Origin: Gemmatimonadota bacterium
Lineage (GTDB): Bacteria; Gemmatimonadota; Gemmatimonadetes; Gemmatimonadales; Gemmatimonadaceae
Length of the DNA: 64,000 nucleotides
Reading direction: 5' to 3'
Assembly (NCBI GenBank): GCA_026387915.1
Contig: JAPLKS010000021.1
Location: forward strand, 1 to 64,000
The position numbers and the translations under genes are program-made. Below, in pieces: positions 15,345 to 22,145 of this stretch (its first letter is position 1; every line of letters begins with the position of its first letter). Under the pieces are notes generated by a model, which searched no databases, was not told the origin of the DNA, and saw only the letters and a list, made by a program, of their open reading frames with translations.

Positions 15345-15416
15345 CCTACTCGCCTACTCGGCTACTCGGCTACTCGGCTACTCGCCTACTCGCCTACTCG
15401 CCTACTCGCCTACTCG
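15345..15416 (-). repeat. Nine-unit 8-bp microsatellite between marR and yceI
   Basis: Nine uninterrupted octamers in the order CCTACTCG x2, GCTACTCG x3, CCTACTCG x4. The array covers the marR stop codon (TAG at 15412-15410) and runs into the marR-yceI gap. Eight is not a multiple of three. No spacers are present, so it is not CRISPR. Confidence 0.95.
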
Positions 15417-15976
15417 CCTGCGAGGGTCGCGGCGGTGAGCCCGAGCTTCTTGAGCAGCACGGCGGCCACCTTTTGGTCGGCCTGGCTCAGCCCGGCAACG
15501 GCGGCGGTCATCACTTTGGCGTGGTTCGGAAAAATGTCGCGCAGCAGCTTTTCGCCGGCCGCCGTGAGTTGTGCGTAGCGTGCGCGACGATCCGTGGGGC
15601 ACGCTTGGCGCGCGACGAGTCCGCGTTTCTCGAGACGATCCACCAAGAAGGTGGTGCCGCCACTCGAGACGAGCACGCGCTTTTGCACTTCGCCGAGGAG
15701 CATCGGGCCCTTGTGATACAGGAGCTCGAGCACGGCGAACTCACCCGTGGTGAGATCGTGGCGTTGGATGTCGCGCGCCGAAAACGCAGAGACGGCGTTG
15801 AAGGCGCGGGCCAGCACCACCCAGAGGTTGAGCGCGGTGGCGGTTTTGGGATCGAAGGCCGCCGGCGGGCGCGACGATCGGAGGGCCGGCATGGCTGGGG
15901 TGTCGGCGCTGGCGGCCGGAGCGGCCTTCGCAGACTTGGCGCGCGGAGCGCGTGGGGACGACACGGGGGATTTCAT
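15410..15976 (-). CDS. MarR-family transcriptional regulator
   Basis: 188 residues. A long Ala/Pro/Lys-rich N-terminal extension of about 45 residues precedes a standard MarR winged helix: LTTGEFAVLELLYHKGPMLL, VSSGGTTFLVDRLEKRGLVA (recognition helix), ACPTDRRARYAQLTAAGEKL (wing) and a C-terminal dimer helix. The family binds palindromes as dimers and usually responds to small ligands or oxidants. The last codons and the stop lie in an 8-bp repeat array. The downstream yceI gene carries a matching palindrome, so regulation of yceI and of itself is likely. Confidence 0.88.
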   Translation of the reverse strand: MKSPVSSPRAPRAKSAKAAPAASADTPAMPALRSSRPPAAFDPKTATALNLWVVLARAFNAVSAFSARDIQRHDLTTGEFAVLELLYHKGPMLLGEVQKRVLVSSGGTTFLVDRLEKRGLVARQACPTDRRARYAQLTAAGEKLLRDIFPNHAKVMTAAVAGLSQADQKVAAVLLKKLGLTAATLAGE

Positions 15977-15983
15977 CTCAGTT

Positions 15984-15995
15984 CTAAGGTATTAC
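15984..15995 (-). promoter_or_regulatory. Putative second MarR site at the marR promoter
   Basis: CTAAGGTATTAC, 8 nt upstream of the marR ATG, keeps the half-site pattern of the yceI palindrome in degenerate form (CTAAG on one side, TTAC on the other). Autoregulation is an inference. Confidence 0.35.
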
Positions 15996-16083
15996 GGACA
16001 GCGCGGAGTCGCAATAGCAAAAACAGTCGGCGGACCTCACGCCGAAATGCGCTAAGATGTTGTTGGATAAGGGGTTGTGATAT

Positions 16084-16121
16084 GATAGCTTTTACGCTAT
16101 CTTGATAGCTATATGGCTATC
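16084..16121 (+). promoter_or_regulatory. Doubled operator GATAGC-N6-GCTATC
   Basis: Two perfect copies of GATAGC-N6-GCTATC occupy 16084-16101 and 16104-16121, 20 bp apart centre to centre. The second covers the ATG of the XRE-type gene (16113), and a TATGAT -10-like element abuts the first. Two dimers bound side by side on one helix face would block both transcription and the start region. Confidence 0.75.
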
Positions 16122-16511
16122 TCATCTATATCAGTCGCGTTGCACGACGCGCGTACCAGTGCGGGGCTCTCGCAGCGCGAGCTCGCTGATGCGGCGGGGA
16201 CAGCGCAGTCGGTGGTCGCGCGCATTGAACGCGACGCGGTGAGCCCGACCATCGCGACACTCGAACGTCTGGCCCGCGCGGCGGGGTGTGAGCTGGAGCT
16301 GCGCTTGGTACCGGCACCGGTTCGCGACCCGGTGATCGAGGCCTACAAAAAAGATGTGGATCGCACGTTGTTGCGTGAAAACATTCAGAAGAGTGTGGAA
16401 ATGCGATTGCAATCGCTCTGCGATCATTGGACATTCGCTGAAGAACTCAAACGTGCGGGAAAGGCCATGCGCACGCAGTGCACGAAACCGAAAACGAGGC
16501 CACACCCGTGA
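16113..16511 (+). CDS. XRE-family HTH protein, partner of a nucleotidyltransferase
   Basis: 132 residues. The N-terminal XRE domain reads LHDARTSAGLSQRELADAAG, then TAQSVVARIERDAVSPTIAT. A helical C-terminal part with an amphipathic EMRLQSLCDHWTFAEELKRA segment may contact the partner. The gene begins inside a doubled palindrome it probably binds. Its stop overlaps the following nucleotidyltransferase start as GTGA. The pairing of an XRE repressor/antitoxin with an MNT-type enzyme echoes the 4.1-5.1 kb pair, though the proteins are not closely alike. Confidence 0.8.
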   Translation: MAISSISVALHDARTSAGLSQRELADAAGTAQSVVARIERDAVSPTIATLERLARAAGCELELRLVPAPVRDPVIEAYKKDVDRTLLRENIQKSVEMRLQSLCDHWTFAEELKRAGKAMRTQCTKPKTRPHP

Positions 16512-16990
16512 CGCCATTTCCTGCACTCTTGAACATGCTGAGCCGAGGGCAGGTGGATTTTGTGCTCGTGGGTGGTGTGGCCGCCATCGCGCATGGTTCG
16601 GCGCGCCTCACGCAGGATGTAGACGTGGTGTACGCACGGACCGAGGCGAATCTTGAACGGCTCGTGCAGGCCGTGCGGCCGCACGCGCCGTATTTGCGCG
16701 GCGCGCCGCCAGGACTGCCATTCGATTGGTCGGTGGCCACGCTGCGCGCGGGCCTCAACTTTACGCTCGTCACCGCCCTGGGCCCGCTCGACCTACTTGG
16801 CGAAATCACGGGCGGCGGACGTTACGAAGACATCCTGCCACACACGGCAACGCTCTCGGTGTTCGGGCACGACACGCGGGTGCTCGACCTGCCTTGGTTG
16901 ATCAAGGTCAAGCGCGCAGCGGGGCGGCCCAAGGACTTTGAAGTGCTGGCCGAACTGGAAGCGCTGGACGAAGAGCGGCGTCTTTCGTGA
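16508..16990 (+). CDS. Nucleotidyltransferase (MNT/AbiEii-like)
   Basis: 160 residues. The N-terminal core FVLVGGVAAIAHGSARLTQD continuing VDVVYAR contains GG, HGS and the catalytic pair D37-V-D39, typical of minimal nucleotidyltransferases in toxin-antitoxin modules. I choose the GTG at 16508, which overlaps the XRE stop and follows GAGG, over a GTG ten codons upstream. The C-terminus (LPWLIKVKRAAGRPKDFEVL) carries the KxxxGRxKD motif of the AbiEii/DUF6036-like group. The target is unknown. Confidence 0.82.
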   Translation: MTPFPALLNMLSRGQVDFVLVGGVAAIAHGSARLTQDVDVVYARTEANLERLVQAVRPHAPYLRGAPPGLPFDWSVATLRAGLNFTLVTALGPLDLLGEITGGGRYEDILPHTATLSVFGHDTRVLDLPWLIKVKRAAGRPKDFEVLAELEALDEERRLS

Positions 16991-16991
16991 G

Positions 16992-18398
16992 CTACCGCTT
17001 GTCCACCACCACCGCCCCGCCTTTCATCACCCAGCGCACGCCAAGCAACAACGCATTCACGTCGCGCGTGGGGTCGCCCTCTACCGCAACAATGTCCGCA
17101 AAGTAGCCCGGCGCCACGCGGCCGAGTGTGTTGCTCATGCCGAGCACTTCGGCGCCAATCACGGTGGCGGTGTTGAGGGCATCGAGCGGAGTCATCCCTG
17201 CTTGCACGAGCAAGCCGAGTTCGCGGGTGTTCTGGCCGAACATCATGTGCACGGCGTCGGAGCCCATGGCGATTTTTACGCCGGCTTTGTGCGCGCGGCG
17301 TGCGGTTTCGAGATTGCGGGCGCGGTAGGCGTCGAGGCCGAGTGCTTGTTCGAATGTGTAACCGTAGTCGTCGCGGAAGTCGGCGTAGTAGCGATTGTGG
17401 TCGATGGTCGGCACATAGATGGTGCCTTGCTTGACCATCTGCGCGAGGGTGGCGTCGTCGAGCTCAATGCTATGCTCAACCGTGTTGGCGCCCGCGCGCA
17501 CGGCGTCGCGTCCACCAGCGGCGCCGTATGAATGAATGGCAATGCGACGGCCGAGCGCGTGCGCGGCGTCGACAGCGGCTTTCATTTCGTCGTAGTTGAA
17601 CGTTTGCGCGGTGCTGGTGTCGGCGCCGGTGCCGCGTGAGCCGTACATCTTGATGACGTCGGCGCCGCTGTCGATTTGTGTTTTGATGGCGCCGGCGATT
17701 TCACTGATGTTCGCAATGCGACTGCGCATCCAGCCCGGGACTGCGGGTGCAGTAGTCGCGGCAGCTCCTGCGCCGCCCGCGCGCGCCGCACCGGCTGGTG
17801 GTGTAGCCCCCGGAGCGGGCGGCATGATTTTTTGCAGACCAAAGCCCGCCACAAACATACGCGGGCCGATGGCGAGTCCTTTGTTGATGCGATCGCGCAT
17901 CATGACGTCGGTGTAGTTCGACGCGCCGAGGTCGCGGACGGTGGTGACGCCGGTCTCGAGGGTGAGGCGGGCGTTTTCCATGGCGACCGTGGCGAGTTCC
18001 TGCGGGGTGCGCCGTGTGTTGCCGGCGCCGTACGGGCGTGAGCCTGGGGCATGATCCCAGTAGTAGGTCATGTGCGTGTGCACATCGATCATGCCAGGGA
18101 CGGCGGTGTAGTTGGTGAGTTCAACTTTTGGCACGCTCGCTGGTACGGAGTTGGTGCCGGAACTGACGCTCACAATGCGATCGCCGTCTACGACAATCAC
18201 CGCGTCGTTGGTGATGGCGCCGGTGCCGTCCACGAGTCGCGCAAAGTGGTAGGCGCGAGCGGTTGGTGAATAGGTGATGGAGTTGGTAGTGGTGGTATTG
18301 GTGCGCACGGGGGCGCAGGCCAGTAACGAGAGGCTCGCGAGTAACGCGAGGCTCGCGAGTGACGCGACGGCCGCGACGACCATTTTCTTCATGCGCAT
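16992..18398 (-). CDS. Lipoprotein amidohydrolase
   Basis: 468 residues. The signal ends in a lipobox LLAC (Cys 28), so the mature protein is lipid-anchored. The amidohydrolase barrel shows H107-T-H109 in PGMIDVHTHM, a candidate metal-bridging Lys in GADVIKMYGS, His in IAIHSYG and VEHSIEL, and Asp in IAMGSDAVHM. Relatives are prolidase/imidazolonepropionase-type enzymes. The hydrophobic core of the signal is encoded by an 18-bp tandem duplication (about 18325-18370). The ATG follows the S9 gene's TAA without a gap, so the pair is an operon. Confidence 0.88.
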   Translation of the reverse strand: MRMKKMVVAAVASLASLALLASLSLLACAPVRTNTTTTNSITYSPTARAYHFARLVDGTGAITNDAVIVVDGDRIVSVSSGTNSVPASVPKVELTNYTAVPGMIDVHTHMTYYWDHAPGSRPYGAGNTRRTPQELATVAMENARLTLETGVTTVRDLGASNYTDVMMRDRINKGLAIGPRMFVAGFGLQKIMPPAPGATPPAGAARAGGAGAAATTAPAVPGWMRSRIANISEIAGAIKTQIDSGADVIKMYGSRGTGADTSTAQTFNYDEMKAAVDAAHALGRRIAIHSYGAAGGRDAVRAGANTVEHSIELDDATLAQMVKQGTIYVPTIDHNRYYADFRDDYGYTFEQALGLDAYRARNLETARRAHKAGVKIAMGSDAVHMMFGQNTRELGLLVQAGMTPLDALNTATVIGAEVLGMSNTLGRVAPGYFADIVAVEGDPTRDVNALLLGVRWVMKGGAVVVDKR

Positions 18399-20840
18399 TT
18401 AGTGCTGCTCTCCGTGAGACGCGGCGTTGGCATTCTTCTTGGGCGCCGCGAGATACTTGGCGTACCAATCGAGCATACGCTGATGATAATCCATGAAGTC
18501 GCTTTCGGTGGTGTTTGGCACGCCGTGTCCACCGTTGGCGTAGTTCGCCCACGTCACGGTTTTTCCAAGGCGCCGTAACGCGTAGTACATCTCGCGCGTG
18601 TTGATGGCGGGCACGTTGTGGTCTTCGCCGCCGGTCATCAAGAGGAGCGGCGTCTTGATGCGATCGGCAAACATGATGGCGGAGTGCTGCACATACTTCT
18701 GCGGCTGCTGCCACATGGTGGCGCCAATGCGGTCTTGGCTTTTTTCGGCGGCGTGAATGTTGCGCACGCCGAGCCGTGGGCTGTCGGTGTAGAACGAAAT
18801 GAAGTCGACCTTGCCGCTCATGTTGATGGCCGCTTTGAAGCGGTCGGTTTGCGTGACGAGCAGGTTGGTGGCGTAGCCACCGTAGCTCGTGCCCTGCACG
18901 CCCATGCGCGAGCTGTCGGCGACGCCCATGCGAATCACTTCGTTGGCGGCGGCGGTGACGCCCTTCACCCAGGCTTCGCCCGGGTAGCCGATTTCAAAAC
19001 CCACCGACGGCTTGACCACGGCGTAGCCGTGCGAGGCGAGGATGTTGGCAAAGGCGTCCCACGCGTCGTCAAAGAAATCTTCGTACACGAGCATGATGGT
19101 CGGATACTTCTTGCCTTTCTCGTACTCGGTGGGGTAATGCAACACGCCGTAGCGCGTTTTTCCGTCGGCGTCGAGGTAGTGAATGAGTTCTGTTTTGGCG
19201 ATAGGCTTTGCGGCGAGCTGCGGATTGCTCTCGAGCACGCGCCGCATGTTGCCAAGGGTGGCGTCGGCGACGTAGACGTCGGCAATGTGATTGCCGTCGC
19301 CAACATTCAGGATGGCGGTGGCGCCGTCTTTGGAAAGACGAAGATTGGTGTAGAACTTGTTGCCGTGCACAAGCGATTGCTTCTGCTTCGTTGTGCGGTC
19401 GTAACGCACGAGCGAGCGATTCCACTCGGTGCGCGCATTTTCGGCAAAGTACAAATAGCGGCCGTCGTTGCTCCACGCCACAAGCGTGGGGCGCGGCGTG
19501 TTGGCGTCGGACGAGTCGGGCGTGGTGACAATGAGTTCTTTGTTGCCGCTGGCGGCATCAACAATCCAAAAGCCTTCGCTGTTGGTGGCGAGCAGCGCGT
19601 CGCCGGCGGGGCTCCAGCGATTCACGCTAAAGCGTTCTTTGGCGCGGAGGGCGCGGGCGGCGGCGCTGGTGTCGGGAGCGCTGGGTGCCGGTGCGCCACT
19701 CGTGGCCGCTGGTGATGCGGCGCTGTTACCACCGGCTCGGCTCACTGTGGCGGGGCCGAGTATTTGTTTGGTGGCGGTGTCGGTAATGGAGCCAATAGCA
19801 ATGCGGCCGTCGCGGGTGATAGCAAAGCGTTGACCGTCGTCGGCCCAAGCGAGTTGTGCGCCTTTGAGGGAGGCGAGAATGGTGCGTTCGTTTTTCACGG
19901 GGCGCGAGGCGATGGAGTTCGTGCTAGTGGGCGCGTCGCCTGCAAAAGTGCGCGCGACGAGTTTCCAATCGCGGCCGCCGATAATGTCGTAATCGGTTTT
20001 CTTGGTAATGTCTTGCTGCGTAGTGATGGCGCTGCCGTCTTTGGCGAGGGTCCAGGCGCCGAGCAGTGCGTCGGCGTGGAGTTGTGTGACGGTATTGGCG
20101 GCGACGTGCCACTGGACGATGGACCGATCTTCGTTGAGTCGGTTCATGGCGTCCCACTCAAGAAAATCTTCGGTGCCGTCAAGAACGGTGACCGGGCCCT
20201 TGGTGAGTTCGTTGAAGCGCTGCGTGGCTTTGGCTTTCCAGCCGACTTGGCGCGCGGCAAAAACAAGAGCGGCGCCGTCGTCGCTCCAACGGAGCTCACT
20301 GTTTTCGGCGACGTAGTGCGTGGCGGGGAGTTTGGCGCTGCTGAGTTTGCCACTCGCACGATCCCACACGGTCACCGTCTGTGCGTCATTCTCGAGCACA
20401 ATCATCGCGAGCTTGGAGCCGTCGGGGTTCCAGGTGGCGCCGCGTACCGATTTCTTGGTGGGGAAGACAGCGCGTTGTGCGAGGGATTTTGTGTCGACCA
20501 CAATCAAGCGCGTGAGGATGGCGCGGAGGTAGCTGGGATCACCGTCGCGTGCGGCTTCGGCCCCGAGTTGGTCGCGACGGGTGGTGATGGTGAGGGCGAG
20601 CCAGCGGCCGGCGGCGGAGAGATCGGCGACGGTGGTGGTGGCGATGTCGAGGAGGTCGCGGATGCCGAGGGAGTCGGCGCGGGCCGAGGCGGGGCGCGCG
20701 GTGGCGTGACTCGTGAGCCTCGTGGTGCTCGTGGTGCTCGTGGTGCTCGCGGGCGCAGTGAGCGTCCGTGTTGATTGTGCCGGGAGCTGCACGGCAGCGG
20801 CGATCAGGGCAAGCAGGGCAACGGAACGTGAGCGCCACAT
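18399..20840 (-). CDS. S9 family peptidase
   Basis: 813 residues with a signal peptide (MWRSRSVALLALIAAAVQLP, AQ) followed by a Thr/Ser-rich stretch encoded by 9-bp repeats near 20721-20748. A beta-propeller with ATWNPDGSKL and SWAD-type motifs follows, with an Ala/Pro/Ser-rich insert in its last third. The C-terminal hydrolase domain has S652 in GTSYGGYA, Asp in TGGEDHNVP and His in NGGHGVP. It acts outside the cytoplasm on oligopeptides. GAGG lies 6 nt before the ATG at 20840; the frame stays open upstream but lacks a leader there. It is followed directly by the lipoprotein amidohydrolase. Confidence 0.91.
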   Translation of the reverse strand: MWRSRSVALLALIAAAVQLPAQSTRTLTAPASTTSTTSTTRLTSHATARPASARADSLGIRDLLDIATTTVADLSAAGRWLALTITTRRDQLGAEAARDGDPSYLRAILTRLIVVDTKSLAQRAVFPTKKSVRGATWNPDGSKLAMIVLENDAQTVTVWDRASGKLSSAKLPATHYVAENSELRWSDDGAALVFAARQVGWKAKATQRFNELTKGPVTVLDGTEDFLEWDAMNRLNEDRSIVQWHVAANTVTQLHADALLGAWTLAKDGSAITTQQDITKKTDYDIIGGRDWKLVARTFAGDAPTSTNSIASRPVKNERTILASLKGAQLAWADDGQRFAITRDGRIAIGSITDTATKQILGPATVSRAGGNSAASPAATSGAPAPSAPDTSAAARALRAKERFSVNRWSPAGDALLATNSEGFWIVDAASGNKELIVTTPDSSDANTPRPTLVAWSNDGRYLYFAENARTEWNRSLVRYDRTTKQKQSLVHGNKFYTNLRLSKDGATAILNVGDGNHIADVYVADATLGNMRRVLESNPQLAAKPIAKTELIHYLDADGKTRYGVLHYPTEYEKGKKYPTIMLVYEDFFDDAWDAFANILASHGYAVVKPSVGFEIGYPGEAWVKGVTAAANEVIRMGVADSSRMGVQGTSYGGYATNLLVTQTDRFKAAINMSGKVDFISFYTDSPRLGVRNIHAAEKSQDRIGATMWQQPQKYVQHSAIMFADRIKTPLLLMTGGEDHNVPAINTREMYYALRRLGKTVTWANYANGGHGVPNTTESDFMDYHQRMLDWYAKYLAAPKKNANAASHGEQH

Positions 20841-20930
20841 AAGAACCTCAGCGGGTGTGTTGTCACTGCTAAAGGTGCTTGGATGTGGGAGGTGGGCGCC
20901 AGAGTGGGTGTGGGCTAGGACGGTGTGAGG

Positions 20931-20970
20931 GAAAAGAAAGCGGGGCCGCGCCACCTGGCGCGAGCCCCGC
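20931..20970 (-). terminator. Rho-independent terminator downstream of the tRNA
   Basis: On the minus strand GCGGGGC-T-CGCGCC pairs with GGCGCG-GCCCCGC (one bulge, 4-nt loop), followed by TTTCTTTTC. It lies 74 nt past the tRNA 3' end and would end its transcript. Confidence 0.8.
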
Positions 20971-20975
20971 TGACT

Positions 20976-20989
20976 GGCAGACTGCGAAT
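20976..20989 (-). other. 14-nt antisense of the tRNA anticodon arm in its trailer
   Basis: The plus strand reads GGCAGACTGCGAAT, the same 14 nt that the tRNA carries on the minus strand at 21101-21088 (anticodon stem, loop and anticodon). In the minus-strand transcript this segment is therefore the perfect complement of the anticodon arm and lies between the tRNA 3' end and its terminator. Confidence 0.85.
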
Positions 20990-21043
20990 CGGAGGTGAAT
21001 TTAGGGATTCCGTTCTGCATCCGCAACAACGAACACTCGCCCG

Positions 21044-21127
21044 TGCTCGAACCGGGATTCGAACCCGGACGACCTTTCGGTCAGCAAATTCGCAGTCTGC
21101 CGCGTCTACCGTTTTCGCCACTCGAGC
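21044..21127 (-). tRNA. Class II tRNA, Leu-type body with anticodon GCG
   Basis: An 84-nt cloverleaf on the minus strand. Acceptor stem GCTCGAG/TTCGAGC has one G-U; a 3-bp Leu-type D stem (GCG/CGC) has GGTAGA in its loop; anticodon stem GCAGA/TTTGC has one G-U; a long variable arm GACC-GAAA-GGTC follows; the T arm is a perfect CCGGG-TTCGAAT-CCCGG; the discriminator is A; CCA is not encoded. All of this matches bacterial tRNA-Leu, but the anticodon loop is CTGCGAA, so positions 34-36 are GCG (plus-strand 21091-21093), which would read CGC/CGU arginine codons. Bacteria normally read those with tRNA-Arg(ACG). It could be a real chimera, a missense suppressor or a pseudo-tRNA. A GATCACC-GA-GGTGATC palindrome lies 3 nt before the 5' end. 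Confidence 0.8.
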
Positions 21128-21267
21128 CGGGATCACCGAGGTGATCGACGCGTACGCTGCGACATACGCGCTGCGAGTATTCCCATCAGCATACGGCCAG
21201 CGCCGCGGCGGCCTGACATCGGAGAGCCGCAAGCCGGCGCGAACTATTGCTAGCGTTTTGGTTCGTA

Positions 21268-21972
21268 TTACCGCAGTTCGTACGCCGCCATCTTGCGATA
21301 CAGCGTCGTCCGCCCAATCCCAAGCACTCGGCTCGCCTTACTCAGGTTACCGCCCGTGCGCCGAATGGCGGCCGTGATGGTGGCGCGCTCCTGATCGGCG
21401 AGCGAGACATGACTCGGCGGGGTTGCTGCCGTTGTGGACGCGCGGTCGTCACCCGACTCCACCTTCGCAATGACGCGGCTGATTTCGCGCACGAGCGCGC
21501 GGAGCGATGCGTGCTGATCGGGCTCACTATTTTCGCCCGCGCGCGTCACTTCGTGTTCGAGGTGCGCCACACGCACGGCGAGACTGGCACGATCGAGTGC
21601 GTTGTGGAGTGTGGTGAGGAGCTTGGTGCGCTCGAGCGGTTTGGTGACAAAGTCGGAGGCGCCGAGTGCCACCGCCTGCCGCGCGGAAATGGGATCGTCG
21701 TCGCCGGCGAGGGCGATGATCGGCGCGTGCGGATATTGCCGACGGATGCGGCTGAGGAGTTGATCGGTGGTGGCGCCGGGGAGATGCAGGTCGAGCAGCA
21801 CGGCGACCGGCGGCGCACTGTCGATCGCGGCAATGGCTCCGGCGGGATCGGTGAAGGCAAAGGCGCGGTGGCCGGCGTTCTGGATCCAGCGTTCGAGGAG
21901 GAGCCCGAGGTCGCGGTCATCGTCAATGACGATGACGCCTCGGGAGCCGGCGGGGAGGGCGGGCGCGGTCAT
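21268..21972 (-). CDS. Response regulator, receiver plus Fis-type HTH
   Basis: 234 residues. The receiver has the acidic pocket VIDDD, phospho-acceptor D61 in LLDLHLPG and Lys in FVTKPL. A linker with a coiled segment leads to a C-terminal Fis-type HTH (AAIRRTGGNLSKASRVLGIG then RTTLYRKM). There is no AAA+ domain, so it is of the RegA/PrrA/ActR architecture rather than NtrC. The start is the ATG at 21972. It is divergent from the hybrid histidine kinase at 22146; the pair probably communicates, although the kinase has its own Hpt. The TGTTCC-N5-GGAACA palindrome between them is a candidate binding site. Confidence 0.88.
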   Translation of the reverse strand: MTAPALPAGSRGVIVIDDDRDLGLLLERWIQNAGHRAFAFTDPAGAIAAIDSAPPVAVLLDLHLPGATTDQLLSRIRRQYPHAPIIALAGDDDPISARQAVALGASDFVTKPLERTKLLTTLHNALDRASLAVRVAHLEHEVTRAGENSEPDQHASLRALVREISRVIAKVESGDDRASTTAATPPSHVSLADQERATITAAIRRTGGNLSKASRVLGIGRTTLYRKMAAYELR

Positions 21973-22045
21973 ACGATGGGGTGGGCGGCGTAGATCGGCA
22001 GAAAAGGTCCGGTGATGACTTGCTCGGAACACCACACGAATGTGA

Positions 22046-22062
22046 TGTTCCGTTTTGGAACA
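22046..22062. promoter_or_regulatory. Palindrome in the divergent regulator-kinase promoter
   Basis: TGTTCC-GTTTT-GGAACA, a perfect 6-bp inverted repeat midway between the two divergent starts. It is a candidate operator for the Fis-type regulator. Confidence 0.5.
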
Positions 22063-22082
22063 GTACTGAATCGGCAGCTACT

Positions 22083-22128
22083 CTGCAAGTAGCTCATAGA
22101 CAGGCACTTGCAGATATTGCCTAGTGCC
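22083..22128 (+). promoter_or_regulatory. Two mutually exclusive hairpins before the kinase gene
   Basis: CTGCAAGT (22083-22090) can pair with ACTTGCAG (22106-22113), or GGCACT (22103-22108) can pair with AGTGCC (22123-22128). The stems share 22106-22108, so they compete. They end 17 nt before the kinase start. An attenuator-like leader is possible; tandem operators are the alternative. Confidence 0.4.
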
Positions 22129-22145
22129 GAATTTATGGTACATTT

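Noticed and set aside
15345-15416. CRISPR-like array
   Set aside because: Units are 8 bp, contiguous and without spacers, and no cas genes occur nearby.
20976-21127. Integration (att) site at the tRNA
   Set aside because: The 14-bp copy is inverted relative to the tRNA, whereas att duplications are direct repeats, and no integrase gene is present.
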